Shown piece after piece: positions 22,952 through 30,549 of a stretch of DNA of 64,000 bases. Position numbers and translations under genes: made by a program. Source of the DNA: a virus; the IMG/VR virus record IMGVR_UViG_3300023296_000332, positions 1 through 64,000 of that record; one strand, 5' to 3'. The notes below the pieces were generated by a model. The model did not search any database. It was given only the letters and a program-made list of their open reading frames with translations, and was not told where the DNA came from. The first letter of the stretch is position 1. Every line of letters starts with the position of its first letter.

Positions 22952-24027
22952 TGTACGACTATTTAATCGTCGGGGCCGGACTATTTGGGGCAACTTTTGC
23001 ACAGATAAAGGCAGAAGAAGGGAAAAAGATATTACTCGTAGACAAGCGTGAGCATATTGCGGGCAACTGCCATACGCCAGAAGTAAGTGGGATTAGGGTT
23101 CATCAGTACGGCCCTCATATCTTTAACACAAATTCCGACAAGATTTGGAGCTATGTCAACAGATTCACAAAGTTCAACAACTACGTGAATAGGACTAAGG
23201 CCAGTTACGGAGGTGTTTTATACTCTCTGCCAATCAATCTGATGACAATGCAACAAGTCTGGGGCGTCACAACCCCAAGAGAAGCACAGATGAAGCTGAA
23301 AGATGTGGTCATCCCCAACGAGAACCCTAGAAACTTTGAAGAAGCGGCACTCGCAACGGTTGGGAAAGAGCTTTATGAAATGTTCTTTTATGGCTATACA
23401 GCCAAACAGTGGGGCGTAGAACCCAGGGAGGTTCCTGCCAATATCTTTGGTAGACTTCCAGTGAGGTTGACATACGATGATAATTACTTCGTAAAAACTC
23501 ACCAAGGTATCCCAACAAGGGGGTATACTAATATGGTGGCTAATATGATTGACCACCCTAACATTGAGATCAAGCTAAATTGCGAGTTCTCAAAAGGCAT
23601 GATGCGGATGGCAAAGCAAACTCTCTATACTGGTTCTTTAGATAGCTACTTTGATTACAAGTTTGGCCCCCTGGACTACAGATCTTTAAGATTTGAGTGG
23701 ATCTACGGCAAAGGAGACATCCAAGGCAACGCCATAGTAAACTACACAGAAAAACACGTACATCACACAAGACAGATGGAGCACAAACATTTTTACATGC
23801 AAGAAAGCCCACTCACTGTTCTTAGTAGAGAGTTTTCTCAGAAATGGGAACCTGGGAAAGAAAGATACTACCCCATCAACACCCAGAAAAACAACAAGAC
23901 GCATAGGCAGTATAAAAACTTAGCGGACCAAGAAGAGGGTCTAATATACGGGGGCAGGCTTGCCTCCTATAAATACTGGAATATGGATCAAACAATAGGG
24001 GCCGCAATGTCTCTATCTAAAAAATAA
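22951..24027 (+). CDS. glf: UDP-galactopyranose mutase, 358 aa
   Basis: FAD enzyme converting UDP-galactopyranose to UDP-galactofuranose. The N-terminus YLIVGAGLFGATFAQ is the dinucleotide-binding GxGxxG motif, followed by VDKREHIAGNCH. Family signatures are HQYGPHIFNTNS, the KQWGVEPREVPANIFGRLPVR block, DDNYFVKTHQGIPTRGYT and a C-terminal GRLASYKYWNMDQ FAD-contact region. Length is normal for the family. ATG 22951 is chosen because the protein begins at the nucleotide-binding strand there and it forms TAATG with the upstream gene; an earlier ATG at 22909 would add 14 residues. It supplies UDP-Galf, probably to the neighbouring transferase-like protein (inference). Confidence 0.95.
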   Translation: MYDYLIVGAGLFGATFAQIKAEEGKKILLVDKREHIAGNCHTPEVSGIRVHQYGPHIFNTNSDKIWSYVNRFTKFNNYVNRTKASYGGVLYSLPINLMTMQQVWGVTTPREAQMKLKDVVIPNENPRNFEEAALATVGKELYEMFFYGYTAKQWGVEPREVPANIFGRLPVRLTYDDNYFVKTHQGIPTRGYTNMVANMIDHPNIEIKLNCEFSKGMMRMAKQTLYTGSLDSYFDYKFGPLDYRSLRFEWIYGKGDIQGNAIVNYTEKHVHHTRQMEHKHFYMQESPLTVLSREFSQKWEPGKERYYPINTQKNNKTHRQYKNLADQEEGLIYGGRLASYKYWNMDQTIGAAMSLSKK

Positions 24028-24045
24028 GTAAAAGAATATCATAAG

Positions 24046-24054
24046 GTGTATAAT
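24046..24054 (+). promoter_or_regulatory. GTGTATAAT promoter-like element at 24.05 kb
   Basis: Exact nonamer with TATAAT at 24049-24054. It ends only 3 nt before the ATG at 24058, so transcription from it would start at or inside that codon. Confidence 0.55.
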
Positions 24055-24057
24055 ATA

Positions 24058-24225
24058 ATGCCAATCGTTAAAACAATAACTAGAGAACTCACAAAAAACA
24101 TCGTCAACTATTTATCTCCAATAGATCAAGACAATACTCCACATAATTTTAGATTTCTAGTAGACAATTCTGGAATATTCGTAGTAGACAGAAATGGCAA
24201 CAAGATCAGTATGAGAGAACAATAG
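24058..24225 (+). CDS. Small fibre-type hypothetical protein, 55 aa
   Basis: Product begins MPIVKTITRELTKNIVNYLS and ends in a FRFLVDNSGIFVVDRNGNKI strand pattern like short phage adhesin pieces. The ATG follows the promoter-like hexamer by 3 nt, so the mRNA may be leaderless; no other in-frame ATG exists before codon 52. Its stop is one base before the next ATG. Real expression is unproven. Confidence 0.5.
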   Translation: MPIVKTITRELTKNIVNYLSPIDQDNTPHNFRFLVDNSGIFVVDRNGNKISMREQ

Positions 24226-24226
24226 A

Positions 24227-24511
24227 ATGAAAAAAATAAAAATAGAACAGTCTGGTCCTTCTCTCCCTGTCTTGGTTGGAAACGGAGGAAGTTCAGAATG
24301 GGTTTTAGCTGTTACCGGAGGCGTCGAACAGTCAACTAATCTTAAATTAGAAGCTTCTGTAAATAATGAAGACTGGTTTTCAGCAACTAGCGACAGCGGT
24401 GACGTAATTTTCACTAAGCCTAGTGCGGTCTTGGTTTCTTCTGGCTTGTACTACAGAGTCAACGTGGGGGCCTATAGCTCGCCAATTTCTCTACAAATCA
24501 AACCAAACTAA
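24227..24511 (+). CDS. Small Ig-like appendage protein, 94 aa
   Basis: Beta-sandwich-like pattern: SEWVLAVTGGVEQSTNLKLE, ASVNNEDWFSATSDSGDVIF, LVSSGLYYRVNVGAYSSPI, ending in a strand that closes the domain. No named family recognised. Located in the fibre locus, two bases after the preceding stop, with only a weak AGAGAA upstream. Likely a small virion appendage or host-binding protein. Confidence 0.6.
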   Translation: MKKIKIEQSGPSLPVLVGNGGSSEWVLAVTGGVEQSTNLKLEASVNNEDWFSATSDSGDVIFTKPSAVLVSSGLYYRVNVGAYSSPISLQIKPN

Positions 24512-24521
24512 GGAGACATAA

Positions 24522-24656
24522 ATGACAAACGTATATCTCAACAACATGGATGACACTTGGAACGATTCCAATGTAAATTATGTTAGCGTTAAAATGGATA
24601 TTGATGATCAAAATTCAGGCCCTTCTAGTAAAATATTGGATTGCAAAGCATTTTAG
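24522..24656 (+). pseudogene. Truncated fibre-base gene (N-terminal remnant), 44 aa
   Basis: AAGGAG 6 nt upstream, then a product matching the N-terminus of the gene at 28226: TWNDSNVNYVSVKMDIDDQN against LWDDIEKPYDAIKMDVDDQN. This is the widespread phage motif 'W-N-D...A-I-K-x-x-V-x-D-x-x-S'. It stops after 44 residues, where the paralogue continues for 133. It may still be translated, but looks like a remnant left by recombination. Confidence 0.6.
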
Positions 24657-24886
24657 ACGAAGAAGTAATACCACAAGAGACATGGGAAACTTGGGGAACA
24701 CATGGAGAATCTCACAAACCTCAAAAGGTTGGAGACAAGTGGTATCTTTCTAGCAACGTTGGAATATCTGGCACACCTCTGAAAGCTAGTCAGTGGGCAC
24801 CACTTATGTTAACTGGACAAGTCAAGCCAATTTCTGTAAAAGGCTACAAAACTATTGTCTTAGAAAATTCTATTGAAGAAGTTTAA
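24641..24886 (+). pseudogene. Remnant of 27149-type gene (C-terminal part)
   Basis: A frame open from 24632, with TTG 24641 as the only nearby start. It reads IPQETWETWG, GESHKP, DKWYLSSNVG and PLKASQWA, matching the C-terminal 80 residues of the protein at 27149 (IPQETWETWG, GESHKP, GKWYRSNNVG, PLDASKWA). The N-terminal half is missing. At the DNA level CAAGAGACATGGGAAAC is identical at 24674-24690 and 27458-27474. Confidence 0.6.
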
Positions 24887-24966
24887 TGAAGGACAGCCCG
24901 TCTGCAATTACACTAGACAAATTAAAATTAGTAAAAATAAGGAAATCATTTCTGAAAACTGATTAG
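24886..24966 (+). pseudogene. Remnant of 28827-type gene, 26 aa
   Basis: ATG in a TAATG junction. The product MKDSPSAITLDKLKLVKI resembles an internal segment of the protein at 28827 (MKDGPSSITVDKSDLIKT). It ends after 26 codons. Too short to function like the full gene. Confidence 0.5.
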
Positions 24967-24970
24967 AATG

Positions 24971-24979
24971 GTGTATAAT
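24971..24979 (+). promoter_or_regulatory. GTGTATAAT promoter-like element before LamG gene
   Basis: Exact nonamer with TATAAT at 24974-24979, 73 nt before ATG 25053, a longer leader than at the other sites. Confidence 0.55.
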
Positions 24980-25052
24980 AAAATAGAAGAAAATTTCAAA
25001 CTAGCCTCCTAGCCTACTCCGACTCTCAAATCCGCCTAATCCGGTTTCCAAC

Positions 25053-27152
25053 ATGCCAGCCAACCCTTACCCGAAATTCAGAGTCGCAGATCCAGTTCGA
25101 TTGGGTAGTGAAGTTTCGATTGAAGATAGTGATGATGCCGAAGCAGTTCGGAGCAAGCTCGGGACAAATAGCTCAGCTGAAACGCAAGCACTCATTGACA
25201 ACCTTGATGGTGCCACGCAAACCTTCCAAGAACTAGCGGCAACACTACCTACCGTCAAACCCACATCACCCTACACATTTTGGCGTGACTCGCCTTACAT
25301 TTTAGAGACACTGCCAGAATTAGATGCTATTGAGTTGAATCAATACGCACTTGACGGTGGCTTGGCGTACCAGCCCGGTACGACCTACCTACGAAGCCTC
25401 GAATCGCACGGGGATTGGCGTGAGCCCAGACAAGGACGAGGTTACCTATTCGATGGAACGGACGACAAGCTAGTTGGTGGGTCGGTCACGGGCACTACGA
25501 TCATCACGAAAATCGGGACATCATCGCTCACAGTAGACACAGGCGAAATCACGGCAACGGCAGGAACGCTCAATTATCTGGCACTGAGCAATGGAAGTAT
25601 CTATAGGTGCAACGAAGAATCGGGCACAATTGCTTATGATTCCAGCGGCAACGGAAATGATCTGACGCTGACGAACATCACGCAATCAACATTCCATGCG
25701 ACTGATACAAGCCTTGTGAACCCTGCCAATGAAGTTGGGTACAGTTATTTCAACAAACTGCTTTCTGATCAAGACGTTTGGGTTTTTGGGCCAAACATCG
25801 GAATATCACAAACGACAATTGAATTTGACGGAAGCCCCGCTTACGAAGCTGCTAGGTATGATTTCTCATCAATTGCAGAAATCGGAGTTTCGTACTCGAT
25901 TAGTTTTGATATAGATTCATTGTCAAGCGAGATTCAGGTTTTCCTAGGGGTTAACTCGTTAACCTCATCACAGATTGGAACCTTCACTGAGCCGGGGGCA
26001 TACTCATTTGTTAAAGAATTAACAGAAGGGAACAACCTCCTATTCAGGATGCTTGGGGCTAGCAATACAGCGTCTATCCAAAACATTCGCTTAGCTAAGA
26101 TTGACTCTCCACCCATCATCCCTCGCGATGAATCAGACCCATCAAACGACGTACTCGGCAACGATCTTCAGTACACAAGCAAAGCCCCAAGGCCGATTCA
26201 ATCGAGTGTGCCTTGCTTGACTCTGGACGGGGTGGATGACTATGTCACCCACGGAAAACTTGGAAAAACATCAGGCACCTACTCAAAGGTAAAACAAGAA
26301 ATTCGATTCTTTGCGAATTCCCTTGCCACGTACTTTCTTTCATCAAAATCGTTGGGAAACTCAAACTCGGAAAGCCTGGAAATTCACATCAAAGCGGATG
26401 GTGCTATTAGGTTCATTCCAAAAGCGGGGGTGTTTTTTGACTCACCCACCGGAACGGTCTTAGCGTCCACATGGCATTTGGCAGTTTTTGAGTGGGACGC
26501 TTCAATAGGCACAGCAACGCTTGCGTTTAATGGAAATGCAGTTTCTTTATCACAATCTGGTGATGGTGACGCATCTACAGCTGGCGATTTCGTTGATGTT
26601 GATTATCGGATTGGAGCGAGAGGTGAGGACTTACATTTCATTCCAGGCCGATTCGCCTATGCAATCTTGACGGTAGATGATGAAGTTCTAGTGAACTCAA
26701 CATTCCAAGAAGGTTCCGGCCCAATAGTCTACGACACCAGCGGCAACGGTAACCACGGCACACTGATCAACGCCAACCTGGCCAACGCATGGGCGAACAC
26801 GACTGATGTGGTTGAGGATCATTGCATCAATCACGGTGGTCGCATGGATGGCACTGCATTCGTCCCCGGCATCCCAGGCAACGACAACGCAGCCAACGGA
26901 CTGACAAAGACACTCGCAGCAGGCAAGTTCGGCAACCCGCATAGCCGCCTAAACTTCAATCCGTTCACCTTGCCAGAATTGACGGCGATCAATACTGAGA
27001 CGGCTTACGAAGTAACAGACGCACGTCAGACTGTCGCCCCTGCTGATACCAAGTTTGTTCAATCAAAATCAGATGGTGATGACAAATTCTTTTCTTCGGA
27101 CTCACCGTTAACCGGTGACGACTTACTACACGCAAACGGGTACACAACATGA
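25053..27152 (+). CDS. LamG/concanavalin-like adhesin, 699 aa
   Basis: Two lectin-like jelly-roll regions can be seen. The first is around residues 128-232 (GYLFDGTDDKLVGG...IAYDSSGNGNDLTL). The second is around 385-600 (LTLDGVDDYVTHG, a WHLAVFEWDAS strand, GPIVYDTSGNGNHGTLIN). The phrases 'DGxDDYV' and 'YDxSGNGNxGTL' mark LamG-like sugar-binding domains. N-terminal residues 1-60 may anchor it to the virion (AEAVRSKLGTNSSAETQALIDNL). The ATG has no Shine-Dalgarno, which is unusual here. The protein reminds me of adhesins or prophage proteins of Verrucomicrobia/Planctomycetes, a recollection that would need a search. Likely carbohydrate-binding fibre. Confidence 0.7.
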   Translation: MPANPYPKFRVADPVRLGSEVSIEDSDDAEAVRSKLGTNSSAETQALIDNLDGATQTFQELAATLPTVKPTSPYTFWRDSPYILETLPELDAIELNQYALDGGLAYQPGTTYLRSLESHGDWREPRQGRGYLFDGTDDKLVGGSVTGTTIITKIGTSSLTVDTGEITATAGTLNYLALSNGSIYRCNEESGTIAYDSSGNGNDLTLTNITQSTFHATDTSLVNPANEVGYSYFNKLLSDQDVWVFGPNIGISQTTIEFDGSPAYEAARYDFSSIAEIGVSYSISFDIDSLSSEIQVFLGVNSLTSSQIGTFTEPGAYSFVKELTEGNNLLFRMLGASNTASIQNIRLAKIDSPPIIPRDESDPSNDVLGNDLQYTSKAPRPIQSSVPCLTLDGVDDYVTHGKLGKTSGTYSKVKQEIRFFANSLATYFLSSKSLGNSNSESLEIHIKADGAIRFIPKAGVFFDSPTGTVLASTWHLAVFEWDASIGTATLAFNGNAVSLSQSGDGDASTAGDFVDVDYRIGARGEDLHFIPGRFAYAILTVDDEVLVNSTFQEGSGPIVYDTSGNGNHGTLINANLANAWANTTDVVEDHCINHGGRMDGTAFVPGIPGNDNAANGLTKTLAAGKFGNPHSRLNFNPFTLPELTAINTETAYEVTDARQTVAPADTKFVQSKSDGDDKFFSSDSPLTGDDLLHANGYTT

Positions 27153-27676
27153 TCACTATTTTCGGACCTAAATCACTTACCCTGCCGTCTGCACTTGGCG
27201 GTGACGATGCAATCTACGGACTGGTTGTTGTGTGTGCTACACGAGGCTTGACTGTTAATGAGAAGCAAGGATCGGACACGGTTTCCGTCCACGGAATCAA
27301 AGACACTGGCTTGGTGACCCTCCAAATTGTGCAATTACTACTGAGCAAGGGAGCCGATGTTCTTGGCTACCCCGTGTTCTTTGAAATCGACGATGTGACG
27401 GCGTTGTGCCCGTTCTCGCCTGATGATGCAGTCGATGCAGAGGGTGATCCCATTCCCCAAGAGACATGGGAAACATGGGGTGTGGTCGGTGAATCCCACA
27501 AGCCAAGACTGATCGACGGCAAGTGGTACCGATCCAACAACGTCGGTGCTTCAGGTGAACCTCTGGACGCAAGCAAGTGGGCAAGCTGGATCGGCAGCCC
27601 ACCTGCTGGGATCACTGTGCTGTCGGTTGACGACTACAAAGCACTGGCGGATTCTCAAGAACTGGAAACAGCATGA
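27149..27676 (+). CDS. Hypothetical fibre-locus protein, 175 aa
   Basis: N-terminal half with alternating hydrophobic strands (AIYGLVVVCATRGLTVNEKQG, DVLGYPVFFEIDDVTALCP), C-terminal half with PIPQETWETWG and a KWYRSNNVGASGEPLDASKWA segment that also survives as a remnant at 24641. No family recognised. ATGA overlap with the LamG gene and the next gene suggests a coupled trio, perhaps a fibre, its connector and its tip or chaperone. Confidence 0.6.
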   Translation: MITIFGPKSLTLPSALGGDDAIYGLVVVCATRGLTVNEKQGSDTVSVHGIKDTGLVTLQIVQLLLSKGADVLGYPVFFEIDDVTALCPFSPDDAVDAEGDPIPQETWETWGVVGESHKPRLIDGKWYRSNNVGASGEPLDASKWASWIGSPPAGITVLSVDDYKALADSQELETA

Positions 27677-28224
27677 CAACTTACACCGACTACTACAGGC
27701 ACACCAACAGCACCGACACGCTTTACGCAGTGCCTCTTACAGTAGATGCTTGGTCGATTACTGGGTTGGTCGATGGCGACGATTCACAGGTTGCTGGCTT
27801 GTTTGTGTTCGAGGGGCTGGACGATGAAACAGCTTATGAGATCCGTATTAGAGCGGGAGCGGGCCCGCTAGAGACTGACGTGTCAATTGCTGCGTTTTCC
27901 GCATTAGCCAATGTGCCTACCGCAGCTGAAATCAGTTTCAGTATCGCGAACGATGTTGTCAATGACGACAACGACTGGGATATTGCAAAGCAATCTTTAG
28001 TGGGCCAGATATGGGAGAACACTGACCGAACACTTACCTCAATTGCCGACAGTACTGGCATGACGACGCTGTTGACGCGGATCACCGGTCTGTTGCAGAC
28101 CAAGGCTCAGGCCGATACAGACCAAGCAGAGGTCATTTCCGCGGTAGACAATGTGCCTACTACGGAACAAGTTGAAGAAATCGCAACATATTCAAAAATA
28201 GCCGCTAAAAATACCCAGGAATAA
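27673..28224 (+). CDS. Hypothetical fibre-associated protein, 183 aa
   Basis: N-terminal beta-rich half (LYAVPLTVDAWSITGLVDGDD, AYEIRIRAGAG) followed by a helical C-terminal half with coiled-coil character (LLTRITGLLQTKAQADTDQAEVISAVDNV). This could be a trimerising stalk. Not recognised. It ends 1 nt before the start of the next gene; its codon use still matches the cassette rather than the following genes. Confidence 0.55.
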   Translation: MTTYTDYYRHTNSTDTLYAVPLTVDAWSITGLVDGDDSQVAGLFVFEGLDDETAYEIRIRAGAGPLETDVSIAAFSALANVPTAAEISFSIANDVVNDDNDWDIAKQSLVGQIWENTDRTLTSIADSTGMTTLLTRITGLLQTKAQADTDQAEVISAVDNVPTTEQVEEIATYSKIAAKNTQE

Positions 28225-28225
28225 A

Positions 28226-28627
28226 ATGGCCTATATATATAATATGACTGATCTTTGGGACGATATTGAAAAACCTTATGACGCTATAAAGATGGACGTA
28301 GACGATCAAAACTCTTCAATTGATAGCAACCTCATAGATTTAAAAATCAACAGCTCTACAAAGTTTTCAATTGACAAAACAGGGGCTCTTCTAGTGGGCA
28401 ATGTTGAAAAAACATTAGAAAATCTAAATATATCGACCTATGTCTTTCTGGAAGATTTAAAAACTGAAGACTATGTTTATTATGGTGGAGAGACCTCTTC
28501 TGGGAAATGGAAAGTGAATAGGTTTGACGCAAGCGTAAACAAAACTGTAGCTAATAAAGACAATAATCCCACCTATGAAACGTTAACCCTAGCTTGGATA
28601 GACCTTGAAACTCTTGTGTATTCATGA
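28226..28627 (+). CDS. Fibre-base protein, 133 aa
   Basis: N-terminal 50 residues carry the common phage appendage motif: LWDDIEKPYDAIKMDVDDQN, then SNLIDLKINSSTKFSIDKTG, which matches 'W-N-D...A-I-K-x-x-V-x-D...S-x-L-L-D-L-x-x-x-x-x-x-x-F-x-V-x-K-x-G' in many marine phages. The remainder has a strand-rich YVYYGGETSSGKWKVNRFD domain. Intact paralogue of the remnant at 24522. AGGA precedes the ATG. Probably a short virion fibre or adaptor. Confidence 0.7.
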   Translation: MAYIYNMTDLWDDIEKPYDAIKMDVDDQNSSIDSNLIDLKINSSTKFSIDKTGALLVGNVEKTLENLNISTYVFLEDLKTEDYVYYGGETSSGKWKVNRFDASVNKTVANKDNNPTYETLTLAWIDLETLVYS

Positions 28628-28827
28628 CGCCAACAGCTCCAATTATAAAGAGAAGAATCGCCCAATTTGGAGACTGGGATAGCGTTCCAGTAGGAACGTT
28701 TGTAAAAAAGATGGAAGATGGCTCCGTAGGGTATGAAGAAGTGTATACTAAGCTAGAGGTAGATCAGAAAATTTTAGATGCTATCCAGAGTTTTATAGAC
28801 GAAGGCGATATTATTAGGCTTAGATAA
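28624..28827 (+). CDS. Small fibre-type protein, 67 aa
   Basis: Short acidic protein with AQFGDWDSVPVGTFVKKMEDG and a C-terminal helix (KLEVDQKILDAIQSFIDEGD). Resembles oligomerisation ends of phage fibre subunits, but no family is recognised. ATGA overlap upstream and TAATG downstream, so it is translated as part of a coupled series. Confidence 0.6.
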   Translation: MTPTAPIIKRRIAQFGDWDSVPVGTFVKKMEDGSVGYEEVYTKLEVDQKILDAIQSFIDEGDIIRLR

Positions 28828-29606
28828 TGAACATAAATTTACCGTTAGCTACAGGTTTTCAACCTGACCTCTTAGGTGTAATAGGTTACACCATTCTCAA
28901 TACTAATGGTACTACTTATCTAGCTAGGACAACAAGCGGTATAACAGAGCAAAATGAAACCTATGCCGCTTCTGTAGACATAGATGCGAAGGATTTGCCC
29001 CTAATAGTAAAATGGGACGACTCTAGCTCTCAAGACGTGTCTTACGCAGGAATAGAAGGGGACGAGGCAATAGTCGGGTCTAGCTACCCAGTAATTCCGT
29101 CCTCTTCTGCAAATCTTTCAGGTTGGAAACAAATGGTTGTTTTAACCTTGAGGCACCTAACTGGAGACATTGATCCGTCTGAGTATGAATATTCAGATGA
29201 GAGGTTTTTACAGTTATTCTTAGTAGCCTCCAGTCTAGTCTCTTTTGACATAGATTTCTCTGAAGATTATGAGATACAGATATCAGCACAAGAAATTATC
29301 CCAGACCCAGAAAAAGATAAGGATTTTATAACACTAGGCTGCTTGAAGGCTGCGTGTATATTGCTTACAAGTGAGGGCAAGTCTGCTTCTGGTTGTAAAA
29401 TCTCAATGAAGGACGGCCCATCCAGCATTACAGTGGATAAATCTGATCTTATAAAGACTTTAAAAGACATGAGCAAAAGCCTGTGTGACAAATACGAAGA
29501 AGCTGCCTTTCTTTTTAAGCAAGAGGGCACTTTAGGAGTAGCTATCTTTGGCCCTCATGGAATTGGCATTGTCGACCAACACGATACACGAAGAAACTTT
29601 AGGTAA
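28827..29606 (+). CDS. Putative neck/connector protein with fibre-like N-terminus, 259 aa
   Basis: The N-terminal domain (VIGYTILNTNGTTYLARTTSGITEQN; then LPLIVKWDD) is a small beta domain frequent in phage neck and fibre proteins. The following helical part, DERFLQLFLVASSLVSFDIDFSEDYEIQIS with PDPEKDKDFITLGCLKAACILL, has the layout of head-tail adaptor proteins. A C-terminal segment (residues about 190-259) includes the MKDGPSSITVDKSDLIKT stretch duplicated in the remnant at 24886. Role as connector is inferred from pattern and location, between fibre and neck genes. Confidence 0.55.
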   Translation: MNINLPLATGFQPDLLGVIGYTILNTNGTTYLARTTSGITEQNETYAASVDIDAKDLPLIVKWDDSSSQDVSYAGIEGDEAIVGSSYPVIPSSSANLSGWKQMVVLTLRHLTGDIDPSEYEYSDERFLQLFLVASSLVSFDIDFSEDYEIQISAQEIIPDPEKDKDFITLGCLKAACILLTSEGKSASGCKISMKDGPSSITVDKSDLIKTLKDMSKSLCDKYEEAAFLFKQEGTLGVAIFGPHGIGIVDQHDTRRNFR

Positions 29607-29611
29607 ATCAA

Positions 29612-30541
29612 ATGCAAAAAACAAAACAACAACTGCTAGATGAGGTTTTAGCCTTATTTGCCGACAACAACTCGGCCAATATTAGTGCTCAAGATCTAAG
29701 AGAGAACACATACGACATCGTAGACTCTGTTAATAGTATAGTTTCCAGTGGGGATCACGACGCAGAGTTTCCATTCTATAATGACGTTAGGGCCTCTCTA
29801 GCAGAGGGCGGGGGATTCTTTGTCGCTGAATCAGGTATGAAATTTCCTAACTCAGAAAATAGTCAAGTTCAATACGACGCTTATCCTGGCCCTGGTGGAA
29901 TTGAGCATGACGAGCTAGCTAGTAGGCACGGTGACATTGGGGCACACAATCAATATTTAGCTGTTAACGGCCAAAGGCTAATGGAAGAGAACCTTCCTAT
30001 GGGTCCACACTGGATCAACGCTTCTGGTGCTGGCTCTGATGACAGAGGGTTGAAGTTTGTACCTAACGGTGAAGCTGACGACATTCATGTTGGCACATCT
30101 GGAACATTCGTGTTCGCAGACGACTCGAAGATTCAAAGTGGCCGTGGCGTCGCTAAGGCTTGGATCAACTTCGATGGAAGTGGTCAGGGCACCTATGGTG
30201 TTCCCGTAGTAAGATCTTCCCATAACATTGCCGCTATCCAATATCTGGATGAGGGCAAATACAAAATTACTATTCCTAGTGGGGTACTCAAAGGTGCAAA
30301 TTTCACCGCCATTGGCTCAAGCAATTCAAGAACTACTGGATCGAGTAATACAGATTTTGATAGAAACACTGTTGGTTTGGTGTCTAGAGAAATTGATGTC
30401 GAAGGTAAAACAAGTGTCACCTTCCTTGTACTCAATGATGCAGGACGATACGTTGACGCCGAAATTAACGACCTAGTCTTATACGGCTATGACGAGAACG
30501 AAGCAGATCAACCTACACCACTGGTAATTCCAAAGCTGTAA
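29612..30541 (+). CDS. Fibre protein with phage-specific N-terminal motif, 309 aa
   Basis: Begins with a helical motif (ISAQDLRENTYDIVDSVNSI) shared with the spike at 16250 (VSPEDIRSALLDIIDS), which probably docks fibres to the particle. A central IEHDELASRHGDIGAHNQYLAVNG stretch is typical of fibre shafts, and the C-terminal part is beta-rich. Three of the locus proteins use related anchoring ideas, suggesting a family of appendages. No catalytic motif seen. Confidence 0.68.
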   Translation: MQKTKQQLLDEVLALFADNNSANISAQDLRENTYDIVDSVNSIVSSGDHDAEFPFYNDVRASLAEGGGFFVAESGMKFPNSENSQVQYDAYPGPGGIEHDELASRHGDIGAHNQYLAVNGQRLMEENLPMGPHWINASGAGSDDRGLKFVPNGEADDIHVGTSGTFVFADDSKIQSGRGVAKAWINFDGSGQGTYGVPVVRSSHNIAAIQYLDEGKYKITIPSGVLKGANFTAIGSSNSRTTGSSNTDFDRNTVGLVSREIDVEGKTSVTFLVLNDAGRYVDAEINDLVLYGYDENEADQPTPLVIPKL

Positions 30542-30549
30542 GGTAACAA

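Larger units (their letters stand above)
24980..28224 (+). other. Foreign-looking cassette (LamG gene and two followers)
   Basis: Three genes whose base and codon use differ from the flanks. They are visibly richer in G+C, use many CGN arginine codons where the rest of the window mostly uses AGA/AGG, and have ATGA stop-start overlaps instead of TAATG. The left boundary is a run of gene remnants; the right boundary is the intact paralogue of one of those remnants. No integrase, transposase or terminal repeats were seen, so exchange by homologous or illegitimate recombination is more likely than transposition. Confidence 0.55.

Noticed and set aside
25053-28224. Transposon or integron origin of the cassette
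   Set aside because: No transposase, integrase, terminal repeats or target duplication seen.
28741-28749. GTGTATACT inside the 28624 gene as a promoter
   Set aside because: Variant form within coding sequence and no downstream gene lacking other means of expression.
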